From Gammaproteobacteria bacterium (GTDB lineage: Bacteria; Pseudomonadota; Gammaproteobacteria; Steroidobacterales; GCA-2729495): a stretch of 61,209 nt of DNA. Shown here one piece after another: positions 17,985 through 26,751 of the stretch. The translations under genes and the position numbers were made by a program. The stretch lies in assembly GCA_014337915.1 (NCBI GenBank), contig QUBU01000018.1, positions 1 to 61,209 on the forward strand, written 5' to 3'. The notes under the pieces were generated by a model. It was given only the letters and a program-made list of their open reading frames with translations, did no database searches and was not told the origin of the DNA. Within the stretch, counting starts at the first letter, position 1; each line of letters opens with the position of its first letter.

Positions 17985-19517
17985 TCAGCCCCGGGCACGT
18001 CGCCGCAGGCCGTCGAACAGGCGCAGTTCGTCCACCTCCAGGCCGTGGTTGAAGAACACCGCCAGGCCGTAGAGCAGGCCGCAGCCGGCAATGAGCAGGA
18101 GCAATTGCATGACGTTGGCCACCTGCTCCTTCAGCAGCAGGGCAACGGCGACCGGCGCCGCCAGGTTGAGGGCCGTGCGCCCGGCGACCGCGAAGGGAAA
18201 GCTCAGCGGCACCGAAAACACGCGCCGGAATGCGAACCAGTAAAGCGCCAGCTGCAGCACCGCCGCGCTGCCCGTGGCCAGCGCCGCACCGGCGATGCCC
18301 CAGCGTGGCACCAGCAGCACATCCAGCGCCAGATTGTAGACGGAGGTCAGGCCCGAAAACAGCAACAGCACGTTCTTCTCCAGCACCGCGATCAGCGGCA
18401 CGAAGGGATAGGTCAGCCCGAGGAAGAAGCCGAAGCCGGCGAGTACCGCCAGCGGCCCGTAGGCCGGCACATAGGCCGGCGTGTAGACCAGGCGGATGAC
18501 CTCCGTCCCCAGCACCAGCAGCAGCGTCACCAGCGGCCAGTGCAGCAGCATCACCATCTTGTTCAGCAGCCGGAAAGCGCGCAGCAATTCCGGCTGACCC
18601 CCACCCGTGGTATGGCGCGCCGTCAGCAGCGGCGTCAGCACGCTGCGCAACAAGGTGGCCGGATTGAGTGCATTCGCGAACAGGATCAGGGTCGCGGCCA
18701 GGCCGTACATCGCCACCTGCTCCGGCCCCAGGAAGTGGGCGATGACGAAGCTGTCCACCGACAGGTCGCGGAACACGTTGACGTTTATCGCCAGGTAGCC
18801 GATCAGCGAATAGCGCAGGATGCGCCCCCGGTAGTCATCCGCCGCGATCTCGGCGATCACCGTTGCCGCCGGTCGATGCGCAGCCAGCCACTGGTGGTTG
18901 CGCCACAGGATCCAGGCCAGGCCCAGCGCCGGCGCCAGGAACAACGCGCCGAGCACGCCGACCAGGCCCAGCCCCGCCAGGAAAGCCACCGTGAAACCCA
19001 CCAGCTTCAGTAGCGCCACCGTGGCGCGCAGCGCACTCATCTCCACGTAGGCGCCGCGGGCCGAGAAGAAGCTGTAGCCGTTGATGCTGTTCGCGCTCTG
19101 CACCACGAGGATGGCGCAGACCAGCACCAGCGCATCGGTCAGTACCGGCGGGAAGGCGAAGAACGCGCTGACCGGCCCGCGCGCCGCCAGCAGGATGCCG
19201 CAGAAGGCGAGCAGCGCGACCGCGCGCACCACGCGCACGTAGAGCAGCAGGGAGCGCAGTGCGCCATGGCGCTCACGCGCCACCATCTCCGCGCCGAAGC
19301 GCTGCAGCGTCGCCTCGAGCCCGCAGGAGGTCAGGTAGGAGCCAACCATGATGATGGAGCCGGCGAGCTTGTAGGCGCCGAACTCCGTCACGCTCAGCGT
19401 GCGCACCGTGAGGATCGAGATCGCCACCCCGACCACGGTCTCCACGAAGAAGGCCGCATAGCCGGCAGCCGACCAGGCGAGCGGGTTGCGGACCTGTGCC
19501 GATACAGGCCGGCTCAT
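17985..19517 (-). CDS. Wzx-like polysaccharide flippase (MATE/MVF superfamily), first copy
   Basis: A 510-residue protein with about 12-14 membrane segments, expected to flip undecaprenyl-linked repeat units to the periplasm. The N-terminus (NPLAWSAAGYAAFFVETVVGVAISILTVRTLSVTEFG, read in parts) has the RTLxxxEFG signature of polysaccharide biosynthesis flippases. The open frame extends to 20246, but the upstream part is a shadow of the amidotransferase gene; the ATG at 19517 overlaps that gene's stop as ATGA. It is one of two flippases in the window. Confidence 0.85.
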   Translation of the reverse strand: MSRPVSAQVRNPLAWSAAGYAAFFVETVVGVAISILTVRTLSVTEFGAYKLAGSIIMVGSYLTSCGLEATLQRFGAEMVARERHGALRSLLLYVRVVRAVALLAFCGILLAARGPVSAFFAFPPVLTDALVLVCAILVVQSANSINGYSFFSARGAYVEMSALRATVALLKLVGFTVAFLAGLGLVGVLGALFLAPALGLAWILWRNHQWLAAHRPAATVIAEIAADDYRGRILRYSLIGYLAINVNVFRDLSVDSFVIAHFLGPEQVAMYGLAATLILFANALNPATLLRSVLTPLLTARHTTGGGQPELLRAFRLLNKMVMLLHWPLVTLLLVLGTEVIRLVYTPAYVPAYGPLAVLAGFGFFLGLTYPFVPLIAVLEKNVLLLFSGLTSVYNLALDVLLVPRWGIAGAALATGSAAVLQLALYWFAFRRVFSVPLSFPFAVAGRTALNLAAPVAVALLLKEQVANVMQLLLLIAGCGLLYGLAVFFNHGLEVDELRLFDGLRRRARG

Positions 19518-21445
19518 GACAGGGCCGCCGGCGGGCGCTGCGACGCGCCCTCCTCCGCCAGCCAGGCCTGGAACATCAGCACATGCCAGAGGTGCTCGTG
19601 CCCCCTGCGGGTGCCGGCGAGGTGCTCCTGCCAGCGGACGCGGATGTCGGTGGGGTCGAGGTAGCCCTCGCGGCGCAGCCGCGACTCGGCGAGCAGCTCC
19701 TCGGCCCAGGCGCGCAGCGGGCCGCGCAGCCAGGCATCGATGGGCACCGCGAACCCCTGCTTCGGCCGGTCGATCAGCTGCCGCGGCACATGGCGGTAGA
19801 GCAGCTGGCGCAATAGCCATTTGCGCTGGCCATCGCGGACCTTCAGATCCAGCGGCAGCTGCCAGGCGAACTCCGCCACCCGGTGATCGAGCAGCGGCAC
19901 CCGCGCCTCCAGGCTCACGCCCATGCTCGCGCGGTCCACTTTCACCAGGATGTCGTCGGGCAGGTAGGCCACCATGTCCATGGCCATCATGAACTCGATG
20001 AAGCTGCCGGAGCGCGGCCAGCGCGCGGGATCGGTCAGCACGGTCGGCGGTTCCTGCGCGCCATGGACCAGGCGCCCTGGCTGGCGCCAGTAGGAACTGA
20101 GGTAGTGGAACAGCTCCTCGCGTGAAGGCGCCGGCAGCACACCGGCCAGCTTCTGCGGCAGGTCGCCGGGCAGGCGCGGCAGGCTGTCGAGCACCCGGGC
20201 GAGGCCCCGGCGCAGGCCCAGCGGCAGCCAGCCGAAACCGCGCCACAGGCTGTCGGCGAAGAAGTAGCGGTCGTAGCCCGCGAAGAACTCGTCCCCGCCG
20301 TCGCCCGAGAGCGCGACCGTCACATGCTGGCGCGCGAGCTTTGACACCAGGTAGGTCGGAACCTGCGAGGAATCCGAGAACGGCTCGTCATAGAGCGTGG
20401 GCAGCAGCGGAATGACCGCCATCGCCTCCTCCGGGCTGACGTAGAGCTCGGTGTGGCGCGTGCCCAGGTGGCGTGCCACTTCCGCCGCATGCGCCGCCTC
20501 GTTGAAGCCCTTCTCGTGAAAGCCGATGCTGAAGGTATTCACCGGCTGCGACGACTGCGCCTGCATCAGCGCTACCACGGTGGAGGAATCGATGCCGCCG
20601 GAAAGGAACGCACCCAGTGGCACGTCGGCCTCCATGCGCAGGCCCACCGCATCCCTCAGCAGCGCCTCGAGCGCGTCGGTCGCCTGCTCCGGCCCCATCG
20701 CAAGAGGATTCGCGACACCCTCCCCGGCCACCTGCAGCGCGGACCAGTACGTCTGCGGCGCTGGCTCCTGCCCCGCCGGAGCGGCGCCCGGCAGGCTCAG
20801 GAAGCTGCCTGGTGGCAGCTTGCGGATGCCCTTGTAGATGGCATGCGGCGCCGGCACGTAGCCGTGGCGCAGGAACAGCGCCAGCACGTTGCGGTCCACC
20901 TCGCCCCGCCAGGCCGGATGGGCCCGCAGCGCCTTCAGTTCGGAGCCGAACAGGAACACGCCGCCCATCCAGCCGTAATACAGCGGTTTCTCGCCGAGGC
21001 GGTCGCGGGCGAGATGCAGCAGGCGCTCCTCGCGGTCCCAGAGCGCAAAGGCGAACATGCCATTGAAGCGCTTCAGCGCATCGCGCAGGCCCCAGCGCGC
21101 AATGGCCGCCAGCATCACCTCGGTGTCCGAGTGGCCGCGCCAGGGAATCGGCCCTTCGGCGGCCTCGAGTTCGGCACGGATCTCGCGGTAGTTGTAGATC
21201 TCGCCATTGAAGGCGATGACGAAGCGGCCACAGCGCGAACGCATCGGCTGATGGCCCTCGGGCGAGAGATCGAGCACCGACAGGCGCCGGTGGCCGAGGC
21301 CGATGCCCGCCTCCGCATCCTGCCAGATACCGCTGTCGTCCGGGCCGCGGTGGCGGATGCGCTCCGCCATGGCGGTCAGCACCGCCTGGCGGGTCGGGAC
21401 ATCGCGCGCCGGGCTCTGGTCAACGAACCCGCAGAGGCCGCACAT
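19514..21445 (-). CDS. asnB: Asparagine synthetase-like amidotransferase (second copy, exosortase-linked)
   Basis: A 643-residue protein starting MCGLCGFVD with Cys2 as the glutaminase nucleophile, RHRGPDDSG in the glutaminase domain and SGGIDSSTV in the synthetase domain. Its length and its position directly behind an exosortase gene (26-base overlap) fit the amidotransferase family known from exosortase EPS loci. It probably amidates a polymer building block rather than making free asparagine (inference). The flippase gene follows with an ATGA overlap. It is clearly diverged from the copy at 4089-5942. Confidence 0.88.
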   Translation of the reverse strand: MCGLCGFVDQSPARDVPTRQAVLTAMAERIRHRGPDDSGIWQDAEAGIGLGHRRLSVLDLSPEGHQPMRSRCGRFVIAFNGEIYNYREIRAELEAAEGPIPWRGHSDTEVMLAAIARWGLRDALKRFNGMFAFALWDREERLLHLARDRLGEKPLYYGWMGGVFLFGSELKALRAHPAWRGEVDRNVLALFLRHGYVPAPHAIYKGIRKLPPGSFLSLPGAAPAGQEPAPQTYWSALQVAGEGVANPLAMGPEQATDALEALLRDAVGLRMEADVPLGAFLSGGIDSSTVVALMQAQSSQPVNTFSIGFHEKGFNEAAHAAEVARHLGTRHTELYVSPEEAMAVIPLLPTLYDEPFSDSSQVPTYLVSKLARQHVTVALSGDGGDEFFAGYDRYFFADSLWRGFGWLPLGLRRGLARVLDSLPRLPGDLPQKLAGVLPAPSREELFHYLSSYWRQPGRLVHGAQEPPTVLTDPARWPRSGSFIEFMMAMDMVAYLPDDILVKVDRASMGVSLEARVPLLDHRVAEFAWQLPLDLKVRDGQRKWLLRQLLYRHVPRQLIDRPKQGFAVPIDAWLRGPLRAWAEELLAESRLRREGYLDPTDIRVRWQEHLAGTRRGHEHLWHVLMFQAWLAEEGASQRPPAALS

Positions 21446-23060
21446 CCAGGCTTTCCTGCGGGATGAAGTAGTACAGCTTCGGTTCGGCCGTGCGGATGAA
21501 CTCCGCCACGCGCCGGTCGGCGGTGGCGATGTCCTCGCCGCCAGTGAGCGGCACGGTGACCCGCACCATGGCGCCGTCGGAACGGTTGTGCCACAGCGAG
21601 TCCCAGAAGATGAACCACTTCACCAGGTACTCGCTGGTGAGGTAGCGGCCGCGCTGCATGAACCAGTAGTAGACCAGCGCCCTGGTGTCGCCCTTGCTGA
21701 TCAGCGCCCGGTTGACCTGCAGCGGCGCGCCATCGGGCCCGGCATCGGCCACCGTATGCTGGCCGAACTCGTCCATCTGCCAGCCGCCGCCCGGCAGGCA
21801 GGCCTTGGGCGAGTGCACCGAGGCACCCTTGCGCTGGGAATCGTAGTAGGCGACGTAGAGTTCGACGGGGATGCGGTCGTCCGCCCGGCTGTACTTGGCG
21901 ATCAGGTAGTCGGTGAGCTTCAGCTCGCCGAGCACGTCCGCGGTCAGCGTACCGTCCTGTCCGCGCCAGTCGCCGAGCACCAGCGGAAAGCCGCTGAGCG
22001 CGTTGCGGCCCTGCGGCACCACCTCCTCGCGCACCTGGATGGCGAGCGAGCCGGCCATGCCCACCAGCAGCAGCCCGAGCGCCACGTAGAGCGGCCGTCG
22101 CACACCATGCTCACCCAGCAGCAGGCGGAAGTCGTCGAGGCCGGGGATCTCCACCTCGAATACCTCGGCCAGCCGGCGCCGGTTGAGCAGCGCGAAGATG
22201 CCCATCTCCAGGAACAGCAGGGCAATGCAGGCGACGAAGATGATCCAGCCCTCGAAGTAGTGCAGGAAGCCCTCGGCCTGGCCGGTGCCATAGCGGTTGA
22301 CCAGCACGCCGGTCACGGCGATGCGGAAGCTGTTCATGAAGATGGTGATGGGTATGGCGGAGAGGAAAATCACCGCCTTCTGCCAGAGCCGGCCGCGGAA
22401 GATGTAGGCGCAGAAGAACGAGAAGCTCACCAGCGGGAACAGGTAGCGCAGGCCGCTGCAGGCCTCCACCACCTGCAGCTGGTAGACGCCGAGGTCGATG
22501 ACGTTGCCCTCGAGGTAGACGCTGATGCCGATGGCGCGCAGGAAGCTGCTGCCGATCTCCGAGGACCAGAGCTGGAACAGGTTGGAGAGATTCCACTGGA
22601 AGAAGCGCGGCAGCGGCACCATGAACACCAGGTACAGCAGCCCCGCCCACAGCACCCGCACCCCGCGCCAGCCGACCGCGGTCCACACCAGGCCCCAGAG
22701 CGTCAGCAGGAAGGCGTACTGGATCACCGTGTAGATGGCGCTGAGTTCGCCGAGCACGAAGCCGGCGAGGCCCAGCAGCACCAGCAGCAGTCCGAAGGCC
22801 GAGGGTGCCGTGGGCGTGGCGCGCAGTTCCGCGGCCTTGGCCCACAGCAGATAGAGGCTGACCAGCGGGATCAGGTAGCCGTGCTGGTACTCGGGCTCCT
22901 GCCACCACTGCACCATCAGCCACAGGCCGTCGCGGAAGATCACCGCCAGCGCCAGCGCGCAGGCCACCAGCATGGCCAGCCCGGCGCGCGACCAGGGCAG
23001 CGGGGGCAGCGCCCCGGCGGATGCGGGCGGCGCGCTCGCCGCCGTCGGAGAGTTCGTCAT
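21420..23060 (-). CDS. xrtD: Exosortase-EpsI fusion, XrtD-like (first copy)
   Basis: A 546-residue inner-membrane cysteine-protease-like sorting enzyme. Residues about 1-300 hold eight or more membrane segments with the exosortase triad: Cys201 in EACSGLRYLFPL, Arg246 in MNSFRI and His267 in AEGFLHYFEG. Residues about 330-546 form an EpsI-type periplasmic domain (PLVLGDWRGQ, HSPKACLPGGGWQ). Exosortase-EpsI fusions are typical of the XrtD type that recognises VPLPA-CTERM proteins, and two such proteins are in this window. It starts 4 bases after the upstream glycosyltransferase stop and overlaps the amidotransferase start. The symbol is by similarity to the XrtD type. Confidence 0.9.
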   Translation of the reverse strand: MTNSPTAASAPPASAGALPPLPWSRAGLAMLVACALALAVIFRDGLWLMVQWWQEPEYQHGYLIPLVSLYLLWAKAAELRATPTAPSAFGLLLVLLGLAGFVLGELSAIYTVIQYAFLLTLWGLVWTAVGWRGVRVLWAGLLYLVFMVPLPRFFQWNLSNLFQLWSSEIGSSFLRAIGISVYLEGNVIDLGVYQLQVVEACSGLRYLFPLVSFSFFCAYIFRGRLWQKAVIFLSAIPITIFMNSFRIAVTGVLVNRYGTGQAEGFLHYFEGWIIFVACIALLFLEMGIFALLNRRRLAEVFEVEIPGLDDFRLLLGEHGVRRPLYVALGLLLVGMAGSLAIQVREEVVPQGRNALSGFPLVLGDWRGQDGTLTADVLGELKLTDYLIAKYSRADDRIPVELYVAYYDSQRKGASVHSPKACLPGGGWQMDEFGQHTVADAGPDGAPLQVNRALISKGDTRALVYYWFMQRGRYLTSEYLVKWFIFWDSLWHNRSDGAMVRVTVPLTGGEDIATADRRVAEFIRTAEPKLYYFIPQESLDVRPLRVR

Positions 23061-23064
23061 GGGG

Positions 23065-24324
23065 TCAGGGCTCGCTGTTGTCGCGGACGGGGATGCGCTG
23101 GTGCTGGGCGATCACGGCGGCCAGCACGTCTTCGTAACGCTGGGCGAGGCGGCTGCGGTCGGCGTTCTTCTCTACCCAGTCGCGGCCGGCCTGGCCCATG
23201 GCCGCACGCCGCTCCGGGTCCGCCCAGAGCTCGCGCACCGCGCGGGCCAGCTCCGTCGCATTTTCCGGCGCGATGCACAGACCGGCCCCGCTCGCCTCGA
23301 CCAGCGCCTGGCTCTCGCCGCGCACGCCGAGGATCACGGGCTTTTTCATCGCCATGCTCTCGACGATCTTCGAGGGGATCACCGAACGGAACAGCGGCTG
23401 GTCGCGCAGCAGCACCAGGCTCACCGCGGTGGCCGCCCAGATGCCCGGCATGCGCACCTTGGGCTGCTGGCCCAGCATGATGACGTTGGTAAGCTGCAGC
23501 TCGTCGCGCCGGCGCAGCAACGCCTCGCGCCGGGCGCCGTCACCCACCAGCAGGAAGGCGATCTCCGGCTGGTTGCGTAGCAGCTGCGCCGCCTCCAGCA
23601 CCGTCTCCAGCCCATGGGAAACGCCGTGGGTGCCGACGTAGGACACGACGAACTTGCGGCTGAGGCCGAGTTCCTCGGCCACGTCGCTCGCGCCCTGCGC
23701 CGGGGAGAAGAACGCCAGGTCCACACCATTCTTGATGACCGAGATCTTTTCCGCCCGCCCGCCGCGCGCCTCGATGTGACTGCAGAAGGAATCGGTGACC
23801 GACACGATGTGGTCGGCCTTGCGGTAGGCAAAGGACTCCAGCCACTCCAGGAAGCGGATCCACACGCTCTTCTTCATCGCTCCCACGGCGACGATGGACT
23901 CCGGCCAGATGTCGCGGATCTCCAGCACCCAGGGCACGCGCTTCAGGCGACTGACCAGGTAGCCCGACAGCCCGCAGAAGAACTGCGGCGAGGTGCTGAC
24001 CACCACGTCGGTGCGCGGCAGGAACGGCGCCACCAGGGTGGCCATGACCAGGTAGAAGCTGTAGTTCAGGGTGCGCCGCAGGAAGCCCTTGTTCGGCGCG
24101 AGGAAGGTCAGCATGCGGTAGACCCGGATGCCGGAGCGGGAGTCACGCTGCAGGAGGCCGTTCCTGTAACCCTCGAAGATGCGCCCGGCCGGATGGTTGG
24201 GGACGCAGGTCAGCACCGCCACCTCGTGGCCCTGCGCCACCCAGGCCCGGCCGTGCTCGTAGGTACGACTGGCCGGGGCGTTGACCTCTGGCGGGAAGTA
24301 GTGACTGAGGAACAGGATTCGCAC
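23065..24324 (-). CDS. Glycosyltransferase family 4 (WcaI-like)
   Basis: About 419 residues, GT-B fold, starting RILFLSHYFPPEVNAPASR, the N-terminus of the WcaI-like group often found beside exosortase genes. The C-terminal half has VSYVGTHGVSHGLETVLEAA and GDGARRE. The start is uncertain: GTG at 24324 matches the family N-terminus, and the only longer start is GTG at 24366. It is the first gene of the operon running into xrtD, the amidotransferase, flippase and ligase; the promoter should lie in 24325-24503. Confidence 0.83.
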   Translation of the reverse strand: MRILFLSHYFPPEVNAPASRTYEHGRAWVAQGHEVAVLTCVPNHPAGRIFEGYRNGLLQRDSRSGIRVYRMLTFLAPNKGFLRRTLNYSFYLVMATLVAPFLPRTDVVVSTSPQFFCGLSGYLVSRLKRVPWVLEIRDIWPESIVAVGAMKKSVWIRFLEWLESFAYRKADHIVSVTDSFCSHIEARGGRAEKISVIKNGVDLAFFSPAQGASDVAEELGLSRKFVVSYVGTHGVSHGLETVLEAAQLLRNQPEIAFLLVGDGARREALLRRRDELQLTNVIMLGQQPKVRMPGIWAATAVSLVLLRDQPLFRSVIPSKIVESMAMKKPVILGVRGESQALVEASGAGLCIAPENATELARAVRELWADPERRAAMGQAGRDWVEKNADRSRLAQRYEDVLAAVIAQHQRIPVRDNSEP

Positions 24325-24492
24325 GGATGTGATTGTTTTTCTGGCCCCGGACACCCGGTGCAGCACGGTAGTCCGGGGATTCTACCCCGCCCGCCGGACG
24401 GGGCGAGGACGCGATGCACGGTCTGCACAGGGACTCCCTCTTATGTCAGGCGGGCTGCCTGAACCCCTGCCCCGGAGTCTCCCGGACGGGTG

Positions 24493-24507
24493 TTAATCGG
24501 GGCTTAA
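24493..24507. promoter_or_regulatory. TTAA-N7-TTAA motif (site 3, weaker)
   Basis: TTAATCGGGGCTTAA: two TTAA tetranucleotides 11 bases apart, flanked by GGG-type sequence, about 170 bases upstream of the operon containing the first exosortase. It shares TTAATCGG....TTAA with the site at 42700-42720. It overlaps the TAA stop of the oxidoreductase gene, so it could be coincidental. Confidence 0.35.
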
Positions 24508-26675
24508 GAGGTGCCCCAGCCGTACTCGTCCCCCGTCTGCAGGCTGCGGGCGGCGAGGATGCAGGCCCGGGAGACGGCCTCCAGCCGCTCCAGCGACTGC
24601 GCAGGCGCGGCCCCCTCCGCCACCTCGCGGCGGAACTGGGCCATCTCGGCGGCGAAGCCCTTGTCGCGCTTGCCGCTCTTGAACAGGCGGCGGCGGCCGC
24701 CGCGGTACATTTCCGTGGCCAGGAAGTCCTCCAGCACCAGCGCGCGGCCGTCGCCGAAGGCCTCGAAGCGCTCCTTGGCGAGCCCGGCGTCGCCCCCGGC
24801 CGCGTAGATGAGCGTGCCCACCGAGCCGTCGGCGAAGCCGAAAGTCAGGATGCACTGGTCGGAGGTGATGCCAGTCGAGTGCCGCGCGATGGGCAGGGCA
24901 CGCACCCGCACCGGCAGCGCAGCACAGGCCTCGACCATGAAGTCGAGGAAGTGGCAGCCCTCGCCGATGATGCGCCCGCCACCGACCGCCGGGTCCTGGA
25001 CCCAGTGGCTGGCGGGGATGGCTCCAGCGTTGACGCGGTAGCTCATCACCAGCGGCTCGCGGTGCCCGGCGAAGAACTCCCGGGCCTGCTGGCCGTGGCT
25101 GGAAAACGCGCGGTTGAAACCGACCATGAGCCGGAGGTGCTCGGCCCCCGGGGCGCGCCGCGCGGCGAGGATCGCCTCGAGTTCCTCCTCGCTGAGGCAG
25201 AGCGGCTTCTCGACGAACACATGCTTGCCGGCGCCGAGGGCGGCGATGACCATGCGCGCATGGTCGGCGTGGCGGGTGCCGATCAGCACCGCGTTCACCG
25301 CCGGGTCGGCCAGCACCTCGGTGAAATCCGTGGTGCGCCCGGGGATCGCCAGGCGCTCGGCCAGCGCATGGGTGGACATGCCCGTGCCGCCGCAGAGCCA
25401 GCGCAGCGCCACGCCGGGCTGGCCCTTCAGATGGGGCAGCAGCATGTCGCGCACATGGTTGCCGGCGCCGATGAGGCCCAGCGACAGGCTGCCGGCAGGC
25501 GCCGCGCTGACGGTCGCCGGTGCCCGCGGCACATTCGTGACGGCGGGCGTGGCCGGCAGCGGCGGGTACTCGAGCAGGATGCCGAGGTAGGGCTCGCTGC
25601 CCGCCATCATCATCTGGTAGGCCGCCTCCGCCTCGGCGATGCCGAAGCGGTGGCTGGTCAGCGCCCTGACGTTGACGCGGCCCGCCTGGATCAGCCAGAG
25701 GAAGGCCGCCATGTTGCGCTGCTCGGTCCAGCGCACGTAGCCGTAGGGATAGTCCTGGCCTTTCTCCTCGTAGGCCGGGTCGTAGCGACCCGGGCCATAG
25801 GACATGGACAGGCGCAGCTCGAGTTCCTTCTTGTAGTAGGGCTCGCGCGGCAGGTCCATGCCGACCGCGCCGACCACGACCACGCGGCCCTTCGGCCGGC
25901 AGATCTCCCCGGCCAGCGCCACCGGGCCGCTGTCGCGGCTGCTGGCGGTGATGATCACCGCGTCCACGCCCTGGCCCTGGCCCAGCGCCAGGCTGGCCGC
26001 GGCCAGCTCGCCGGGCAGCACCGCATCGTCGGCACCGAAGGACTTCGCGAGCGCCAGCCTGTCGACGGCGATGTCGGAGGCCAGCACGCGGCAGCCATTG
26101 GCCTTGAGAATCTGCACCGTGAGCTGGCCGAGCAGCCCGAGCCCGATCACCGCCACCACGTCACCGAGGCGCGGCTCGGCCTGGCGCACGCCCTGCAGAG
26201 CGATGGCGCCCACGGTCACGTACGCGCCCTCCTCGAAAGCCACGGCCTCCGGCAGCGGCACGCAGAGGTTCTTCGGCACCCAGACCTGCTCGGCATGCGA
26301 GGCATAGCCCTGGCCGGCGCAGGCCACGCGGTCGCCCACCGCGAAGCCCTGCACGTCGGGGTCGACGTCGATCACCACGCCCGCGCAGCTGTAGCCCAGC
26401 GCCACGGGCGTATCCAGGCGCTGGAACACCATCTTCATGGTGTCGGCGAGGCCGTCCTTGCGCGCCCGGTTCAGCACCTTGCGCACCAGGTCCGGCCGCT
26501 CCATGGCCTTGCCCATGAGGTTCTTGCGGGCGATGCCGACCACGAACTTCTCGGTGCCGGCGCTGATCAGCGAGGCCGCATTGGCCACCACCAGCCCGCC
26601 GCCGCGGCCGGTGGGCTCGGGCACATCCTGCAAGCTCAGCTCTCCGCTGCGGTAGTTCTGCACGACCTGTCGCAT
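24504..26675 (-). CDS. Bi-domain oxidoreductase: MDR dehydrogenase fused to Gfo/Idh/MocA dehydrogenase
   Basis: A 723-residue fusion. Residues about 1-370 are a medium-chain dehydrogenase/reductase (GYSCAGVV, GDRVACAG, nucleotide loop VIGLGLLGQL). Residues about 395-723 are a Gfo/Idh/MocA oxidoreductase (LGLIGAGNHVRDM, FVEKPLCLS with the EKP motif, GGGRIIGEGCHFLD). Both domains should bind NAD(P). This fusion is a recognised partner of heparinase II/III genes in EPS loci and probably makes or modifies a sugar acid, though its reaction is not established. The frame opens at 27341, but the part before MRQVVQNYR is a shadow of the heparinase-like gene. Confidence 0.87.
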   Translation of the reverse strand: MRQVVQNYRSGELSLQDVPEPTGRGGGLVVANAASLISAGTEKFVVGIARKNLMGKAMERPDLVRKVLNRARKDGLADTMKMVFQRLDTPVALGYSCAGVVIDVDPDVQGFAVGDRVACAGQGYASHAEQVWVPKNLCVPLPEAVAFEEGAYVTVGAIALQGVRQAEPRLGDVVAVIGLGLLGQLTVQILKANGCRVLASDIAVDRLALAKSFGADDAVLPGELAAASLALGQGQGVDAVIITASSRDSGPVALAGEICRPKGRVVVVGAVGMDLPREPYYKKELELRLSMSYGPGRYDPAYEEKGQDYPYGYVRWTEQRNMAAFLWLIQAGRVNVRALTSHRFGIAEAEAAYQMMMAGSEPYLGILLEYPPLPATPAVTNVPRAPATVSAAPAGSLSLGLIGAGNHVRDMLLPHLKGQPGVALRWLCGGTGMSTHALAERLAIPGRTTDFTEVLADPAVNAVLIGTRHADHARMVIAALGAGKHVFVEKPLCLSEEELEAILAARRAPGAEHLRLMVGFNRAFSSHGQQAREFFAGHREPLVMSYRVNAGAIPASHWVQDPAVGGGRIIGEGCHFLDFMVEACAALPVRVRALPIARHSTGITSDQCILTFGFADGSVGTLIYAAGGDAGLAKERFEAFGDGRALVLEDFLATEMYRGGRRRLFKSGKRDKGFAAEMAQFRREVAEGAAPAQSLERLEAVSRACILAARSLQTGDEYGWGTS

Positions 26676-26751
26676 GCTGTCGATCCGTTGTCCTCGCCGG
26701 GCGCCGGGCCCGATGCTATCAGCAATGCCGTCCCGGGCTGGTCTTTCCCGG

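Noticed and set aside
21303-23480. A 725-codon plus-strand open frame
   Set aside because: Antisense shadow of the first exosortase gene, whose catalytic triad is intact.
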